Source of the DNA: an uncultured Paracoccaceae bacterium
GTDB taxonomy: Bacteria > Pseudomonadota > Alphaproteobacteria > Rhodobacterales > Rhodobacteraceae
Length of the DNA stretch: 64,000 nucleotides
NCBI GenBank assembly: GCA_947500775.1
Contig: CANMTD010000007.1
Span: forward strand, 1-64,000
Direction: 5' to 3'
Translations under genes and position numbers: made by a program
Notes under the pieces: generated by a model
Seen by the model: only the letters and a program-made list of their open reading frames with translations
Database searches by the model: none
Told to the model about the DNA's origin: nothing
Shown: positions 15,720 through 24,928 of the stretch, piece by piece
Layout of the letters: the number at the start of each line of letters is the position of its first letter
Position numbering within the stretch: the stretch's first letter is position 1

Positions 15720-16142
15720 GTGGAACAATCTGGAAGCAGCCATTGGTCTCTTGTGCAAAGAAGGTCCGGTCTGAGCCCGGACCTGCCGGAGGAAGAATGT
15801 GAAACGATCCCACCAGCGGCGCTCAACGCGCGGCTGCAAGATCTGCATGCAGCCGGGTTTGTCCATAAGGGCGAGGGCGGTTATGCGGCAACCGATTTGG
15901 GCCGCCGATTATATCAGCAGCTTTGCCCGCTTGGGGGCTTTCGCAAGGAATGGGCGCAGGACCCATAGCCAATAGATGAGGGTTACGGCGGTTATAACGA
16001 CGGTCGTCTTACGCTGCTTATGGCCAGGGATGCAGGCGCGTATCCCTTTGTCTTCCATTGTCTGACAGCAGCTTACCAAGATTTTGACGCAATTTTTGCA
16101 CGATCAGAGATTAGCGATACAGGGAAGTCGATCTGGTGGTGA
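15720..16142 (+). pseudogene. degenerate winged-helix-like frame with an internal TAG
   Basis: From the GTG at 15720 an open frame encodes 82 residues. PAALNARLQDLHAAGFV and GYAATDLGRRLYQQLCPL resemble the second half of HxlR-type winged-helix regulators. A TAG at 15966-15968 ends it, but the same frame stays open for another 57 codons, with protein-like composition, to a TGA at 16140-16142. The frame is also open upstream to about 15645 without a good start. I read it as a decayed or recombined regulator. A working 82-residue protein is possible. No ribosome binding site is clear. The rest of 15584-16265 shows nothing else I can name. Confidence 0.35.
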
Positions 16143-16265
16143 AGTGAAAGTGTCCGTCACATAACACACGTCAAAGTATATTGTGGCTTACTGCGTTCGC
16201 GCCCTTGAACGCAAAACCGTGTTCGCCTACCAACTATTACAGTGGCCTTATTAGGAGTGTTTTTC

Positions 16266-16715
16266 ATGGGTTTCAAAGAAGCAATTCGCACATGTGTCCG
16301 GGAAAAATATATCACGTTCTCTGGCCGTGCGTCGCGGTCTGAATACTGGTATTTCATACTCTTCTACTTTCTTGTATCAGTTGCGTTTATTGCGCTTGGC
16401 GTGCTGCTTGGCGGGACGTCGTCAGTCGAAACCGGTGAAATGTCGACCGGTCTCATTCTGACTCTGGCACTTGGTACCGTGGTCTCTCTCGCGCTGTTCC
16501 TGCCGATGATTGCCGTTGTGGTTCGTCGTTTCCACGATCGTAACCTGTCCGGATGGTGGTATCTGGTCAGCATCATCGCTGGCGCGGTTCCCTTTGTCGG
16601 CATTCTGGCCAGTATCGCGGTGTTCGTGATCACAGTGCTCAAGGGGACTGACGGCGAGAACAAGTTCGGTCCCGATCCGCTGGTTGCACAGAGCGGCGCG
16701 GAAGTCTTCGCCTGA
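16266..16715 (+). CDS. DUF805 family inner-membrane protein
   Basis: A 149-residue membrane protein. The N-terminal segment carries the DUF805 signature (YITFSGRASRSEYWYF), followed by about three to four hydrophobic helices and the conserved RRFHDRNLSGWW motif. The function of the family is unknown. The ATG at 16266 has TTAGGAGTG upstream and is preferred over an in-frame start at 16242. It lies 19 bases before the MoxR-cluster genes and may be the first gene of that transcription unit. Confidence 0.88.
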   Translation: MGFKEAIRTCVREKYITFSGRASRSEYWYFILFYFLVSVAFIALGVLLGGTSSVETGEMSTGLILTLALGTVVSLALFLPMIAVVVRRFHDRNLSGWWYLVSIIAGAVPFVGILASIAVFVITVLKGTDGENKFGPDPLVAQSGAEVFA

Positions 16716-16734
16716 GCCCGGGGTGCGTCACGGC

Positions 16735-17490
16735 ATGCCGCCGCGCATCGCCTTTCGTGGTCTTGGAGTTGCACTTTTCCTGTGCCTGGGTGCCGCCGCC
16801 ACGGCGCAGGAGCAAAAAGGCTATACCGTTACGTCCGAGCGTGCCGCGCCGCGCTCGGATCTGTCAAAAGCATATGACGATGCGACGGCCCGCTATCCGT
16901 TGGATCGCCAGGCCATCTATGCCGCGGAACTGACCGGTGATCTTTCCAAAGGCGCCGCAGCCCCCCGGCAGCGCCGGGACCGGGCGGGGGACGAAGGGAT
17001 CCGTCTTGGCGGCGGCGGGGGTGGCGTTTTGGCGGTCATTCTTGCGCTGTTAATTGCTCTTTTACTGTGGATGAAGTTTGGCGGGGCCGGAATATTGCTG
17101 TCGGGTGAACCGCGCGAAATCAGGCAAAAGCAAAAAGCACCTGAAAGCTGGAAGATCGCGGGGGATGAGGCCGATCTTGATGCCCAAACCCTGTTGCAGC
17201 GTATTTCGGCCATGGCCGACCGGCGCGACGCGCTGGTGCGGCTGCTGCGCCATTGCCTGTTGTTTGCGGGCGAAGACAGCGATACCCGTTTTGCCCGCTC
17301 CGATACCGAGCGCGAGGCTTTCAGGCGCCTGCCCGAGGGGTGGCAGCACCGTCCAGCGCTGGCAACGCTGCTGCGGGATGCCGAACTGGCGCATTACGGC
17401 GGGCGCGACGTCGGCGATGAGACCTTTGCCCATGCGCTGGAGCTTGGGCGCGGGATGCTGATGGGCCAGAAGCGGAGCCGTCATGCGTAA
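16735..17490 (+). CDS. DUF4129-type membrane protein
   Basis: A 251-residue protein with a signal-like N terminus (ALFLCLGAAATAQEQ), a glycine-rich linker and one membrane helix near residues 100-120. The cytoplasmic C-terminal region (LVRLLRHCLLFAGED to ELAHYGGRDVGDETF) fits DUF4129 domains, which accompany MoxR/DUF58 genes. The role is unknown; it is presumably part of a membrane-anchored complex served by the MoxR ATPase. The ATG at 16735 opens directly onto the signal sequence. Its stop overlaps the DUF4350 gene by eight bases. Confidence 0.75.
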   Translation: MPPRIAFRGLGVALFLCLGAAATAQEQKGYTVTSERAAPRSDLSKAYDDATARYPLDRQAIYAAELTGDLSKGAAAPRQRRDRAGDEGIRLGGGGGGVLAVILALLIALLLWMKFGGAGILLSGEPREIRQKQKAPESWKIAGDEADLDAQTLLQRISAMADRRDALVRLLRHCLLFAGEDSDTRFARSDTEREAFRRLPEGWQHRPALATLLRDAELAHYGGRDVGDETFAHALELGRGMLMGQKRSRHA

Positions 17491-18808
17491 CATGGCCCCC
17501 ATGCTTATTGTTCTGGTGCTGCTTGCGGCGGGGGTCATGGGGTTTATGGCTTTGCGCAACGCTGCACTGGACCGCCGCCTTGACGGGTCCGTGATCGGGC
17601 TGGGCGGGTTGCCGATCTGGCTGAAGGATGGTGACATCGCTGTCAAGAAATCTCACCCGCGCCTGTCGCCGAAACTCAGCGATCTCAGCCATCGGCTGCT
17701 GCCGCTTTATGACATCGATCTCAATGACGACGCCGACGATCCGGAAACCTCGCAAGAGGTGATCCGGCAGGCCACGCAGCGTAACATCCGTGCCAAGGAT
17801 TATTGGACGAAACTTGACGATCTTCCCAGCCTGGTTCTGCTGCCTAAATGGACATCAGGGATGATGCTGACCAAGGTCGCGCATGACGAAACCCTGATCA
17901 ACCCGGCGTTCTTTCCATCGCTTTTCCGGCAGATGCGGCTGAGCGGGCTGCGGCTTGACAGGGCTGGCGCGGATTTCGTGACCGATAGGCTTGGCACCGG
18001 GGAAAAATACGAGGTCGCGCTGTTTCAGGCGCAAACCTTTGCACCCGACAGCTTACCGACGGCATGCCGGGAACATACAAGGTTCGGGGATGGCGTGCTG
18101 ATCGTCGCCTGTAACTGGAGCGACATAAGCCACGAAACGCTGATCGTGTCCGATCCGGATCTGATGAACAACCACGGCCTGTCGCTGGCACAGAATGCCG
18201 GATTTGCCCGGGCTCTGATCTCTGAACTGACCGCGGATGACGCCCGCCCGGTCTATGTGGATACCAGCCCCGGGCTTCTGACCTCGATCGACAAGGGTCA
18301 GGCAGAGCGGCGCGACTACACCAGATCAAGCTCTGATCTTGCGCGGTTCTTCGACTATCCGTTTTCCGTGCTCTGGTCGATGCTGATGCTTGTGTTGGCC
18401 CTGCTTCTGTGGCGCGGCGCAAAACGGTTCGGCCCGGTGCTGTCCGAAGACGACCGGCGCATTGAGCAATCGAAAACCGCCGCCATTGCCGCCAAGGCAC
18501 GGCTCTTGCGGCTTTCGGGCAATGACGGGCAGATGGTCGCCGATTTCGTGCGCGGTCAGGTGCTGGATCTGACCACTCGCACCTTCGGCCCCAATCTGGG
18601 CGAGGCGGGCCAGAAACGCTATTTCGATCACCTTGCCCGGCGCGACGCGGGCCTGGCATCTGCCTTTCACGCTTCGGTCGATGAACTGATTACGAGCGGC
18701 CCGAACATGCCGCGCGCGGAACTTCATCGCGCGCTGGAAACCTATAGACATCTGTTGGAAAGAGTTGTGGACACACATGAACCTGCAAGAATTTCAGAAA
18801 CTCGCTGA
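17483..18808 (+). CDS. DUF4350-type membrane protein
   Basis: A 441-residue protein with an N-terminal membrane helix (residues 4-24), a large extracytoplasmic domain and a second helix near 292-310, followed by a cytoplasmic tail. The layout and its place between DUF4129 and MoxR genes fit DUF4350 proteins. No catalytic motif is evident. Its last 32 bases overlap the MoxR gene, so the two are translated together. It is probably a scaffold or client of the MoxR/DUF58 machinery. Confidence 0.75.
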   Translation: MRNMAPMLIVLVLLAAGVMGFMALRNAALDRRLDGSVIGLGGLPIWLKDGDIAVKKSHPRLSPKLSDLSHRLLPLYDIDLNDDADDPETSQEVIRQATQRNIRAKDYWTKLDDLPSLVLLPKWTSGMMLTKVAHDETLINPAFFPSLFRQMRLSGLRLDRAGADFVTDRLGTGEKYEVALFQAQTFAPDSLPTACREHTRFGDGVLIVACNWSDISHETLIVSDPDLMNNHGLSLAQNAGFARALISELTADDARPVYVDTSPGLLTSIDKGQAERRDYTRSSSDLARFFDYPFSVLWSMLMLVLALLLWRGAKRFGPVLSEDDRRIEQSKTAAIAAKARLLRLSGNDGQMVADFVRGQVLDLTTRTFGPNLGEAGQKRYFDHLARRDAGLASAFHASVDELITSGPNMPRAELHRALETYRHLLERVVDTHEPARISETR

Positions 18809-19733
18809 GAACATCCGATCCGAGATCGGCGCCGTCGTTCAGGGTCAGGACACCCTGATCGACTTTCTGCTGGTCTCGTTGTTTGCGCGCGGCCACTGCC
18901 TGTTGGAGGGCCCGCCGGGCACCGCGAAAACCCTGCTGGCGCGGTGCCTGTCAAAGGTCACCAGCCTGGATTTCGGGCGGGTTCAGTTCACCCCCGACCT
19001 GATGCCGGGCGATGTGCTGGGCGTGAACCTGTTCAACTTTCAGACCAATGAATTTCGCCTCACCCGCGGACCGGTCTTCACCGATATCCTGCTGGCCGAC
19101 GAGATCAATCGCGCGCCGCCGAAAACGCAATCGGCGCTGTTGCAGGCGATGAACGAACGCGAGGTCACCATAGACGGCACCAGCCACCCCTTGGGGGGAG
19201 AGTTCTTTGTTATCGCAACGCAAAACCCGATCGAACAGCACGGCACCTATCCGCTGCCCGAGGCGCAGCTTGACCGGTTCCTGTTCAAGCTGATCGTGGA
19301 TTTCCCCGATCGTGACGCCGAAATCAGCATCCTGTCGCGCAATGCCGGACTGCCGCTGGAGGCAGACAGCGGGCGTGCGCAGATCACCCAGATGATGGGC
19401 CGCGAAGAGCTGCAGGCCGGGCACGATCTGGTCAACAGTATCCGGCTTGATCCGACGATCCTGACCTATATCGTCGATCTGGTCCGCGCGACCCGCAGCG
19501 ACGCTGAAATCCTGCATGGTGCTTCGACACGCGCTGCCGATGCCATCGCCGGTGCTGCCCGCGCGCGCGCGGCGCTTGACGGTCGCGATTACGCGATCCC
19601 CGACGATGTGCAGGCTCTGCTGCTTCCCGCGCTGCGCCACCGGATCGTTCTGGGTCCCACAGCCGAGATCGAAGGCCGCACCGCCGATGACGTGCTTGGC
19701 ACGATCATCAACCGGCTGGACGCGCCGCGCTAG
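18777..19733 (+). CDS. MoxR-family AAA+ ATPase
   Basis: A 318-residue AAA+ ATPase. Walker A GPPGTAKT is at residues 45-52, Walker B is ILLADEINR, sensor 1 is [26 protein letters not shown], and the C-terminal helical lid follows. MoxR proteins act as chaperone-like ATPases for metal insertion or envelope complexes together with VWA/DUF58 partners, and the next gene is DUF58. The ATG at 18777 is inside the end of the DUF4350 gene with GGAAAGAG upstream. Family assignment is secure; the client is unknown. Confidence 0.92.
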   Translation: MNLQEFQKLAENIRSEIGAVVQGQDTLIDFLLVSLFARGHCLLEGPPGTAKTLLARCLSKVTSLDFGRVQFTPDLMPGDVLGVNLFNFQTNEFRLTRGPVFTDILLADEINRAPPKTQSALLQAMNEREVTIDGTSHPLGGEFFVIATQNPIEQHGTYPLPEAQLDRFLFKLIVDFPDRDAEISILSRNAGLPLEADSGRAQITQMMGREELQAGHDLVNSIRLDPTILTYIVDLVRATRSDAEILHGASTRAADAIAGAARARAALDGRDYAIPDDVQALLLPALRHRIVLGPTAEIEGRTADDVLGTIINRLDAPR

Positions 19734-19734
19734 G

Positions 19735-21048
19735 ATGCGGCCCGCGCGCCTTCTGATTGCCCTTGTGCTGGGGCTGACGGCTGTTTCGGTCGTGCTGATC
19801 GTTTCGGTCCATGACAGCGCGCGGCCGCTTGCGATCCTGTGGGGCGTGCTGGTCGTGGTTGCGCTGGGTGATCTTCTGACCTCGGTTGGACGCCGCAACA
19901 TCGCGATCCGTATCGATGCTCCGGCCAACGGCTTCAACGGCATGTCTGTTCCCTTTGCGGCCCATATCGCGGCGCGGCGCGGGGTGCTGCCGCGGCGGAT
20001 CGAACCCCGCCTGACGCTGGATAAGGGGCTTGAGGCAACATGGGACGCGCCAGCGGTTCTGCCGCCCAAAACACGCGAGGTGACGCTGGAAACGCCTATC
20101 CAACTGACCGAACGCGGCGAAAAGGCAATCTCGAACCTGGCGCTGAAATACGCGTCGCGGCTGGGGCTTTTCGACATCATCCTGAACTGGCGGCTTGAGC
20201 GGACCATTACCGTACTGCCCAACATCAACCCGATCCTCAGCGGCGATATCCATACCCGCATGCTGCCGTTGATGGATGGGATGAAAGACATGAACCTGCG
20301 CGGTGAGGGGTCCGAACTTCACCAACTCAGGGAATTCGTGCCGGGCATGGACCCACGCTCGATCGACTGGAAACGGTCCGCCCGGATGCGTTCGCTGACG
20401 TCACGCGAAACCCGGGCCGAGCGTAACCACCAGATCATCCTCTGCGTCGACAGCGGGCATCTGATGGGCGAACGCGTCGGCAAGCTCCTGAAACTCGACC
20501 ATGCGATCAACGCAGCCCTTGCCCTGACCTGGGCCGGAGGGCTGGGCGGCGACAGCGTTGGCTTCTACAGCTTCAGCAGCCAGCCGCAGCACTTCATCCC
20601 GCCGCGCCCCGGGCGCGCGGCTTTCGGGCGGGTCCAGGTGACTTGCGCCGACCTGCATTACGACGCCGCCGAAACCAACCACACGCTGGGGCTTTCGCAT
20701 CTGAACGGCAAGCTTTCGCGCCGGTCGCTGGTGGTGATCTTTTCCGATTTCGTCGACAGCGTGACGGCAGAACTCTTGATCGAAAACCTCGCGGTTATGA
20801 CCCGCCAGCATCTGGTGCTTTACGTCGCCATGCGCGATCCGGCGCTGCAGGATACCGCCCGCCCCGGCGAGCTTTCGATGGACGCGATCTCGCGCTCGGT
20901 TTCGGCCGCGCAGGTGCTGCAAGAACGTCAGGCGGTGCTTGATCGGCTGCAACGTCTGGGTGTGCTTTGCCTTGACACCGACCCCGGGTCGCTGACCTCG
21001 GCGCTGATCTCACGCTATATCGATATCAAAGCGCAGGAGCTGATATGA
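19735..21048 (+). CDS. DUF58 family (VWA-like) protein
   Basis: A 437-residue protein with two N-terminal hydrophobic helices, then a DUF58 core with the signature LREFVPGMDPRSIDWKRSAR and a von Willebrand A-like fold containing ILCVDSGHLMG. It is the usual partner of MoxR ATPases. The first ATG after the MoxR stop is one base downstream. It likely links the ATPase to the membrane proteins encoded around it. Confidence 0.9.
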   Translation: MRPARLLIALVLGLTAVSVVLIVSVHDSARPLAILWGVLVVVALGDLLTSVGRRNIAIRIDAPANGFNGMSVPFAAHIAARRGVLPRRIEPRLTLDKGLEATWDAPAVLPPKTREVTLETPIQLTERGEKAISNLALKYASRLGLFDIILNWRLERTITVLPNINPILSGDIHTRMLPLMDGMKDMNLRGEGSELHQLREFVPGMDPRSIDWKRSARMRSLTSRETRAERNHQIILCVDSGHLMGERVGKLLKLDHAINAALALTWAGGLGGDSVGFYSFSSQPQHFIPPRPGRAAFGRVQVTCADLHYDAAETNHTLGLSHLNGKLSRRSLVVIFSDFVDSVTAELLIENLAVMTRQHLVLYVAMRDPALQDTARPGELSMDAISRSVSAAQVLQERQAVLDRLQRLGVLCLDTDPGSLTSALISRYIDIKAQELI

Positions 21049-22076
21049 CCGATCCTGCCCAGACCCCCGACAACGTTTCCGATCCGATCCGTTCGGCACG
21101 GTTCCGGCAAGAGCGCGAACCGGGCTGGCGTCGGCTGGAAGATCTGATCACGCGGGCCGAAAAGGGCGGGGTGCACGGGTTTTCGTACCAAGAGGCGCTG
21201 GAGCTTTCCAGCCTCTACCGGCAGGCGATGAATTCGCTCAGCGTGGCCCGCGCAATCTCGATGGACAAGGCGCTGTTGACCTATCTCGACCGGCTTTGCG
21301 CGCGCGCCTATCTGGTGGTCTACGCCCCGCAGGAAAGCGTGCGTGGCGCGCTGACACGGCTTTTCACGCAGTCCATCCCGCAGGCGGTGCGCCGTTCGGG
21401 GTTGGCGCTTTTTATCGGGTTTCTGGCAATGCTTCTGGGTGGCTTCACCGGCTACGCGCTTTTTCAGCAGGACCCGTCCTGGTATTTCACCTTCGTGCCA
21501 GCGGAGCTGGCCGATGGCCGCACGCCCGAAGCCTCGGCCGATTATCTGCGCAGTACGCTTTACGATACCTCGGTACGCTCGGGCGAGGGTCTGGGCGTCT
21601 TCGCCTCGTTCCTCTTCTCGCACAATACGCAAATCGCGATCCTGATCTTCGCGCTGGGTGTCTTCGCAATGCTGCCCAGCTTTGTCCTGACCTTCTATAA
21701 CGGTGTCCTGCTGGGGGCGTTTTCGGCGACCTTCATCGATGCGGGGCTGGGCTATGACGTCCTTGGTTGGCTGTCGATCCACGGCGTGACCGAGCTTTCG
21801 GCGATCTGCGTTGCCTGTGCGGGCGGCGCAAAGCTGGGGCTTGCCGTGCTGATGCCCGGAAACCGGACCCGCCGCGCCGCCCTGCACCATAACGGCAGGG
21901 ATGCGGTCAAGCTGATGATCCTGGCTGGGCTGATGCTGATCGTGGCAGCACTGGTCGAAGGGTTCCTGCGCCAGCTGGTCCAGTCCACCGAGTGGCGGCT
22001 GGCGATTGGTTGGGGGCTGGGGCTGATGTGGCTGGCCTGGCTGATGCTGGCTGGACGCGAGGGGGCGGCCCGATGA
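21045..22076 (+). CDS. stage II sporulation protein M (DUF95) family membrane protein
   Basis: A 343-residue membrane protein. A soluble N-terminal third (FRQEREPGWRRLEDLI) is followed by about five membrane segments, including the NGVLLGAF region typical of SpoIIM/DUF95 proteins. In non-sporulating bacteria these occur within MoxR/DUF58/RDD clusters and their role is unknown. Start and stop overlap both neighbours by ATGA, so the gene is translationally coupled in the operon. Confidence 0.88.
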   Translation: MTDPAQTPDNVSDPIRSARFRQEREPGWRRLEDLITRAEKGGVHGFSYQEALELSSLYRQAMNSLSVARAISMDKALLTYLDRLCARAYLVVYAPQESVRGALTRLFTQSIPQAVRRSGLALFIGFLAMLLGGFTGYALFQQDPSWYFTFVPAELADGRTPEASADYLRSTLYDTSVRSGEGLGVFASFLFSHNTQIAILIFALGVFAMLPSFVLTFYNGVLLGAFSATFIDAGLGYDVLGWLSIHGVTELSAICVACAGGAKLGLAVLMPGNRTRRAALHHNGRDAVKLMILAGLMLIVAALVEGFLRQLVQSTEWRLAIGWGLGLMWLAWLMLAGREGAAR

Positions 22077-22954
22077 CCACCACAAGCCCCGCCAAACGCC
22101 GTCTGGAAAACTATCTGCCGCCCGAAGGCGTGCCGATCATGTTCGACCTGGCCTCGCTTGGCACGCGTCTGGGCGCGCAGATCGTCGATGTGCTGATTAC
22201 TTTTGGCGGGGTCTTTGTGGTGATCCTGCTGGTCGTCTGGTCCGGTCTTCTTGCCGGATCCGCGCTCGTTACGCTGTTCCTGCTGCTCGTCTTCTTCGTC
22301 CGCATTCCATACTATATCTTTTCCGAACTGGTCTGGAACGGTCGCACGCTTGGCAAGCGGATCACAAAGATCCGCGTCATCAGCACCGATGGCCGCCGCC
22401 TGACCCCGCACCAGATCACCGCCCGCAACCTGATGAAAGAGATCGAGGTTTTTACCCCCATCACCACGCTGATCGGGGCCAGCGCGATGACCGGCCTTGA
22501 GCAGACAGTGCTGATCCTTTGGGTGCTTTTGGTGCTGATCATCCCGTTTACCAACCGCCGCCGCCAGCGCCTTGGCGACATGATCGCGGGCACCGTCGTC
22601 GTCGATCAGCCGAAGACCACGCTGCTGCCGGATCTGGCCACAGCGCCACTGGCCTCCAGCCGCGGCTATGAGTTCCATCCCGAACATCTGGAAATCTACG
22701 GTCGTTTTGAGCTGCAGACGCTTGAAACCATCCTGCGCAGCCCGCCAAAAGGCCCCGAAGAACGCAAACGCGTCCACGACATCGCCCGAACCATCATCGG
22801 CAAGATTGGCTATCACGAAAAGGTGCCGCAGAATCAGGAATGGGAATTTCTGGTGGATTTCTACCGCTACCAGCGCGAATACCTTGAGAGCAGGCAGCTG
22901 TTCGGTGACGCCCGCGAGAACAAGTTTCACGCCGACAAAACCGATGACGCGTGA
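22073..22954 (+). CDS. RDD-family membrane protein
   Basis: A 293-residue protein. Residues 25-190 form an RDD domain with about three membrane helices (LGTRLGAQIVDVLI, then the WNGRTLGKRITKIRV motif and RRRQRLGDMIAGTVVV). A C-terminal cytoplasmic region of about 90 charged residues follows. It closes the MoxR/DUF58/SpoIIM cluster, with an ATGA overlap to the previous gene. The function is unknown beyond the association. Confidence 0.9.
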   Translation: MTTTSPAKRRLENYLPPEGVPIMFDLASLGTRLGAQIVDVLITFGGVFVVILLVVWSGLLAGSALVTLFLLLVFFVRIPYYIFSELVWNGRTLGKRITKIRVISTDGRRLTPHQITARNLMKEIEVFTPITTLIGASAMTGLEQTVLILWVLLVLIIPFTNRRRQRLGDMIAGTVVVDQPKTTLLPDLATAPLASSRGYEFHPEHLEIYGRFELQTLETILRSPPKGPEERKRVHDIARTIIGKIGYHEKVPQNQEWEFLVDFYRYQREYLESRQLFGDARENKFHADKTDDA

Positions 22955-23355
22955 TCGCCGTCTCGATCCGTTTGATGGCCCAAGCGGTCATGTCTTGGAA
23001 GCGGGCGCTGTGGCATGGTTCACCCAATACCCTGATTGTTAGGGGGCTTGGGCCCGGCGGCCTCCAAAGCCTTTGGCACGGCGGCTTTGAAAGATTGTTC
23101 CGGCCTCGGGAAGGACCCAGCCAGCCTTTGGTGCTGATCTGCAAATCAGTCCTAACTTTTACGAAAGAGAAGGTTAGGACTATTGAAGCCAGATGGGATA
23201 CGAGATGGCGGGGCAACACATGAAAAAGGAAAGTTCCTGTCGCAAATGGAAGAACGAAGTGTCGCCTGACAGCGGGTCATCGGAGGCATCAGTGTGGTGG
23301 CGCGGATGCCATTGCCTTATCCAGAAGTTCAATAACAATCAAAAGGACCAAACAC
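22955..23355. other. 401-base intergenic stretch with two adjacent hairpins
   Basis: No convincing gene. CTGAT at 23134-23138 pairs with ATCAG at 23145-23149. Next to it GTCCTAAC at 23149-23156 pairs perfectly with GTTAGGAC at 23173-23180, and wobble pairs extend the stem to about twelve. Neither is followed by a T run. They could be operators, an RNA element or the remains of a terminator. A 90-codon open frame across the stretch has no family signature or start signal and is not called. Confidence 0.5.
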
Positions 23356-23703
23356 GTGAGTGATATCAAGCGAATAGAGCCGGGCGCCCGAATGAGCCAG
23401 GCAGTGGTTCATGGCGGCCTTGTTTGGCTGGCCGGACAAGTGGGCACTGCCGGCGCGGATGTCGCGACGCAGACCAGAGAAACGCTGGCCAGTGTCGAAA
23501 GGCTGTTGGCCGAGGCGGGTTCGGACAAGTCGAAAATCCTGCAAACAACCATTTGGCTGGCCTCGATGTCGGACTTTGCCGAAATGAACGCAGTATGGGA
23601 CGCGTGGGTTGATCCCGCCAATCCACCAACGCGTGCGACGGGCGAGGCAAAACTCGCGACACCTGACTACAAAGTCGAAGTCATTGTTGTCGCGGCGGTT
23701 TAA
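23356..23703 (+). CDS. RidA/YjgF-family protein
   Basis: A 115-residue member of the RidA (YjgF/YER057c/UK114) family, trimeric proteins that hydrolyse reactive enamines/imines released by PLP enzymes. Family features are GGLVWLAGQVG, TIWLASMSDFAEMNAVWDAW and the C-terminal strand YKVEVIVVAAV. The position equivalent to the catalytic arginine of RidA (ARL in the family) reads AKL here. Imine deaminase activity is therefore doubtful, and the protein may belong to a divergent Rid subgroup. The GTG start has AAAAGGA upstream. It stands alone between clusters. Confidence 0.88.
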   Translation: MSDIKRIEPGARMSQAVVHGGLVWLAGQVGTAGADVATQTRETLASVERLLAEAGSDKSKILQTTIWLASMSDFAEMNAVWDAWVDPANPPTRATGEAKLATPDYKVEVIVVAAV

Positions 23704-23850
23704 ACCCCCAGCGGCGTAGGGCGGGGGCGATTATCGCCCACCGCCCTTATTGCTTTTGGCCTTGCGAATTCTTGTTTCAGATGAAGCATTTCCATTCGGA
23801 AAAACAACCAGCCGCTTGCGCAGGTTCGGTGCGGTGCTGCAGGCGCGGGC

Positions 23851-24927
23851 CTAGATCGAAATCAGGTGGTTGTCCCAGGAAACCGGGTGTCGCGAGACGT
23901 TTTGGATCACGTTCTTGCGGATGTCCAAAACCTCGCCCAATCCGGTGGTGGCCAGGAACCCCTGTTGGGTCCCGCTGAGGCCACTGACATCCGGCGCGGT
24001 GATAGCTGTCGCAAAACCGGCGCTGGCCACATCATAGAAATGGGCGGTGTTGCCGCGCGATGACGAAATCCCGGCGCTTTGCCCGTCGCCCGAAAAGGCC
24101 ACGCTGGCGCCGTATCCCTTCATCGTGGGCTGAAGATCGCCCGGCGCTGACAGCAGCACCGGCGCGGATCCGATCTGATGCAGCCCCAGAAGCGGCGGAT
24201 GTTCGGCGGTATCGCCCTGCCATTGCATGGCAAAGGCCACCAGCCCATCGTCGCGGATCGCCAGATGCCGGATCGAGTTGTGGTGAAGCGCGGGATCAAG
24301 TTCGACCTGTTCGATCAACCGCCCGTCCAGATCCACGTAACTCAGGTTCGGGCGCATCGTGGGCAGGTTCAACTTGGTGCGGCCAGAGTCGGGGTGGGTA
24401 TCGATCCCGCCATTGGCGACGACCAGAATATCCTGCCCCGGCAGGCGGACGACATCATGTGGCCCGACGCCATGGGACGAAAATTCGCCCACGCGGGTGT
24501 ATCCGGCATCGCAATCCCAGATGCCAATGCGGCCCTGGCCCACCTCATAGTCATTTTCCGGCGTGAACATCAAACTGCCATCCACCGAGAAAATGCCATG
24601 CCCGTAAAAATGCCGCCCTTCGGGGGCGTCCAGTTGGGCCACTGTTTTTCCGGTCATGCAGTCGATGACCAGGGCAAAGGTCCCCGGGCGGCGGGCAAAG
24701 GCCACGACCTGCGGCCGGCTGGGGTGGGCGGCGGCGGCGTGGCCCCGGTCCGGCAATGGCACCGAGAACAACGTGGCCCCCGCCGGGTCCAGCCCGAACA
24801 GATGAAAGCCGCCCTCGGGCAGTTTCGCCGCGGCCAGAAATGCGGGGCCGCCCACATCCGCCCAGCCGGGTTTGGGCACAAGGCCGGCTGCCAAAAGACC
24901 GGCAAGAAATCCTCTGCGTGTGGCCAT
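23851..24927 (-). CDS. DUF1513 family exported protein
   Basis: A 358-residue protein starting MATRRGFLAGLLAAG, a signal sequence with a twin-arginine-like start, followed by a repeat-rich region resembling a beta-propeller (HFYGHGIFSVDG, GVGPHDVVRLPGQD, NSIRHLAIRDDG). DUF1513 proteins regularly end operons of imelysin and di-heme thiol-oxidoreductase-like genes tied to iron handling. The ATG at 24927 is chosen because it begins the signal peptide and has GGAGA upstream. It follows the imelysin gene by one base. Confidence 0.85.
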   Translation of the reverse strand: MATRRGFLAGLLAAGLVPKPGWADVGGPAFLAAAKLPEGGFHLFGLDPAGATLFSVPLPDRGHAAAAHPSRPQVVAFARRPGTFALVIDCMTGKTVAQLDAPEGRHFYGHGIFSVDGSLMFTPENDYEVGQGRIGIWDCDAGYTRVGEFSSHGVGPHDVVRLPGQDILVVANGGIDTHPDSGRTKLNLPTMRPNLSYVDLDGRLIEQVELDPALHHNSIRHLAIRDDGLVAFAMQWQGDTAEHPPLLGLHQIGSAPVLLSAPGDLQPTMKGYGASVAFSGDGQSAGISSSRGNTAHFYDVASAGFATAITAPDVSGLSGTQQGFLATTGLGEVLDIRKNVIQNVSRHPVSWDNHLISI

Positions 24928-24928
24928 G

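Noticed and set aside
22951-23223. 90-codon open frame after the RDD gene
   Set aside because: No ribosome binding site or family features, and it runs through two hairpins.
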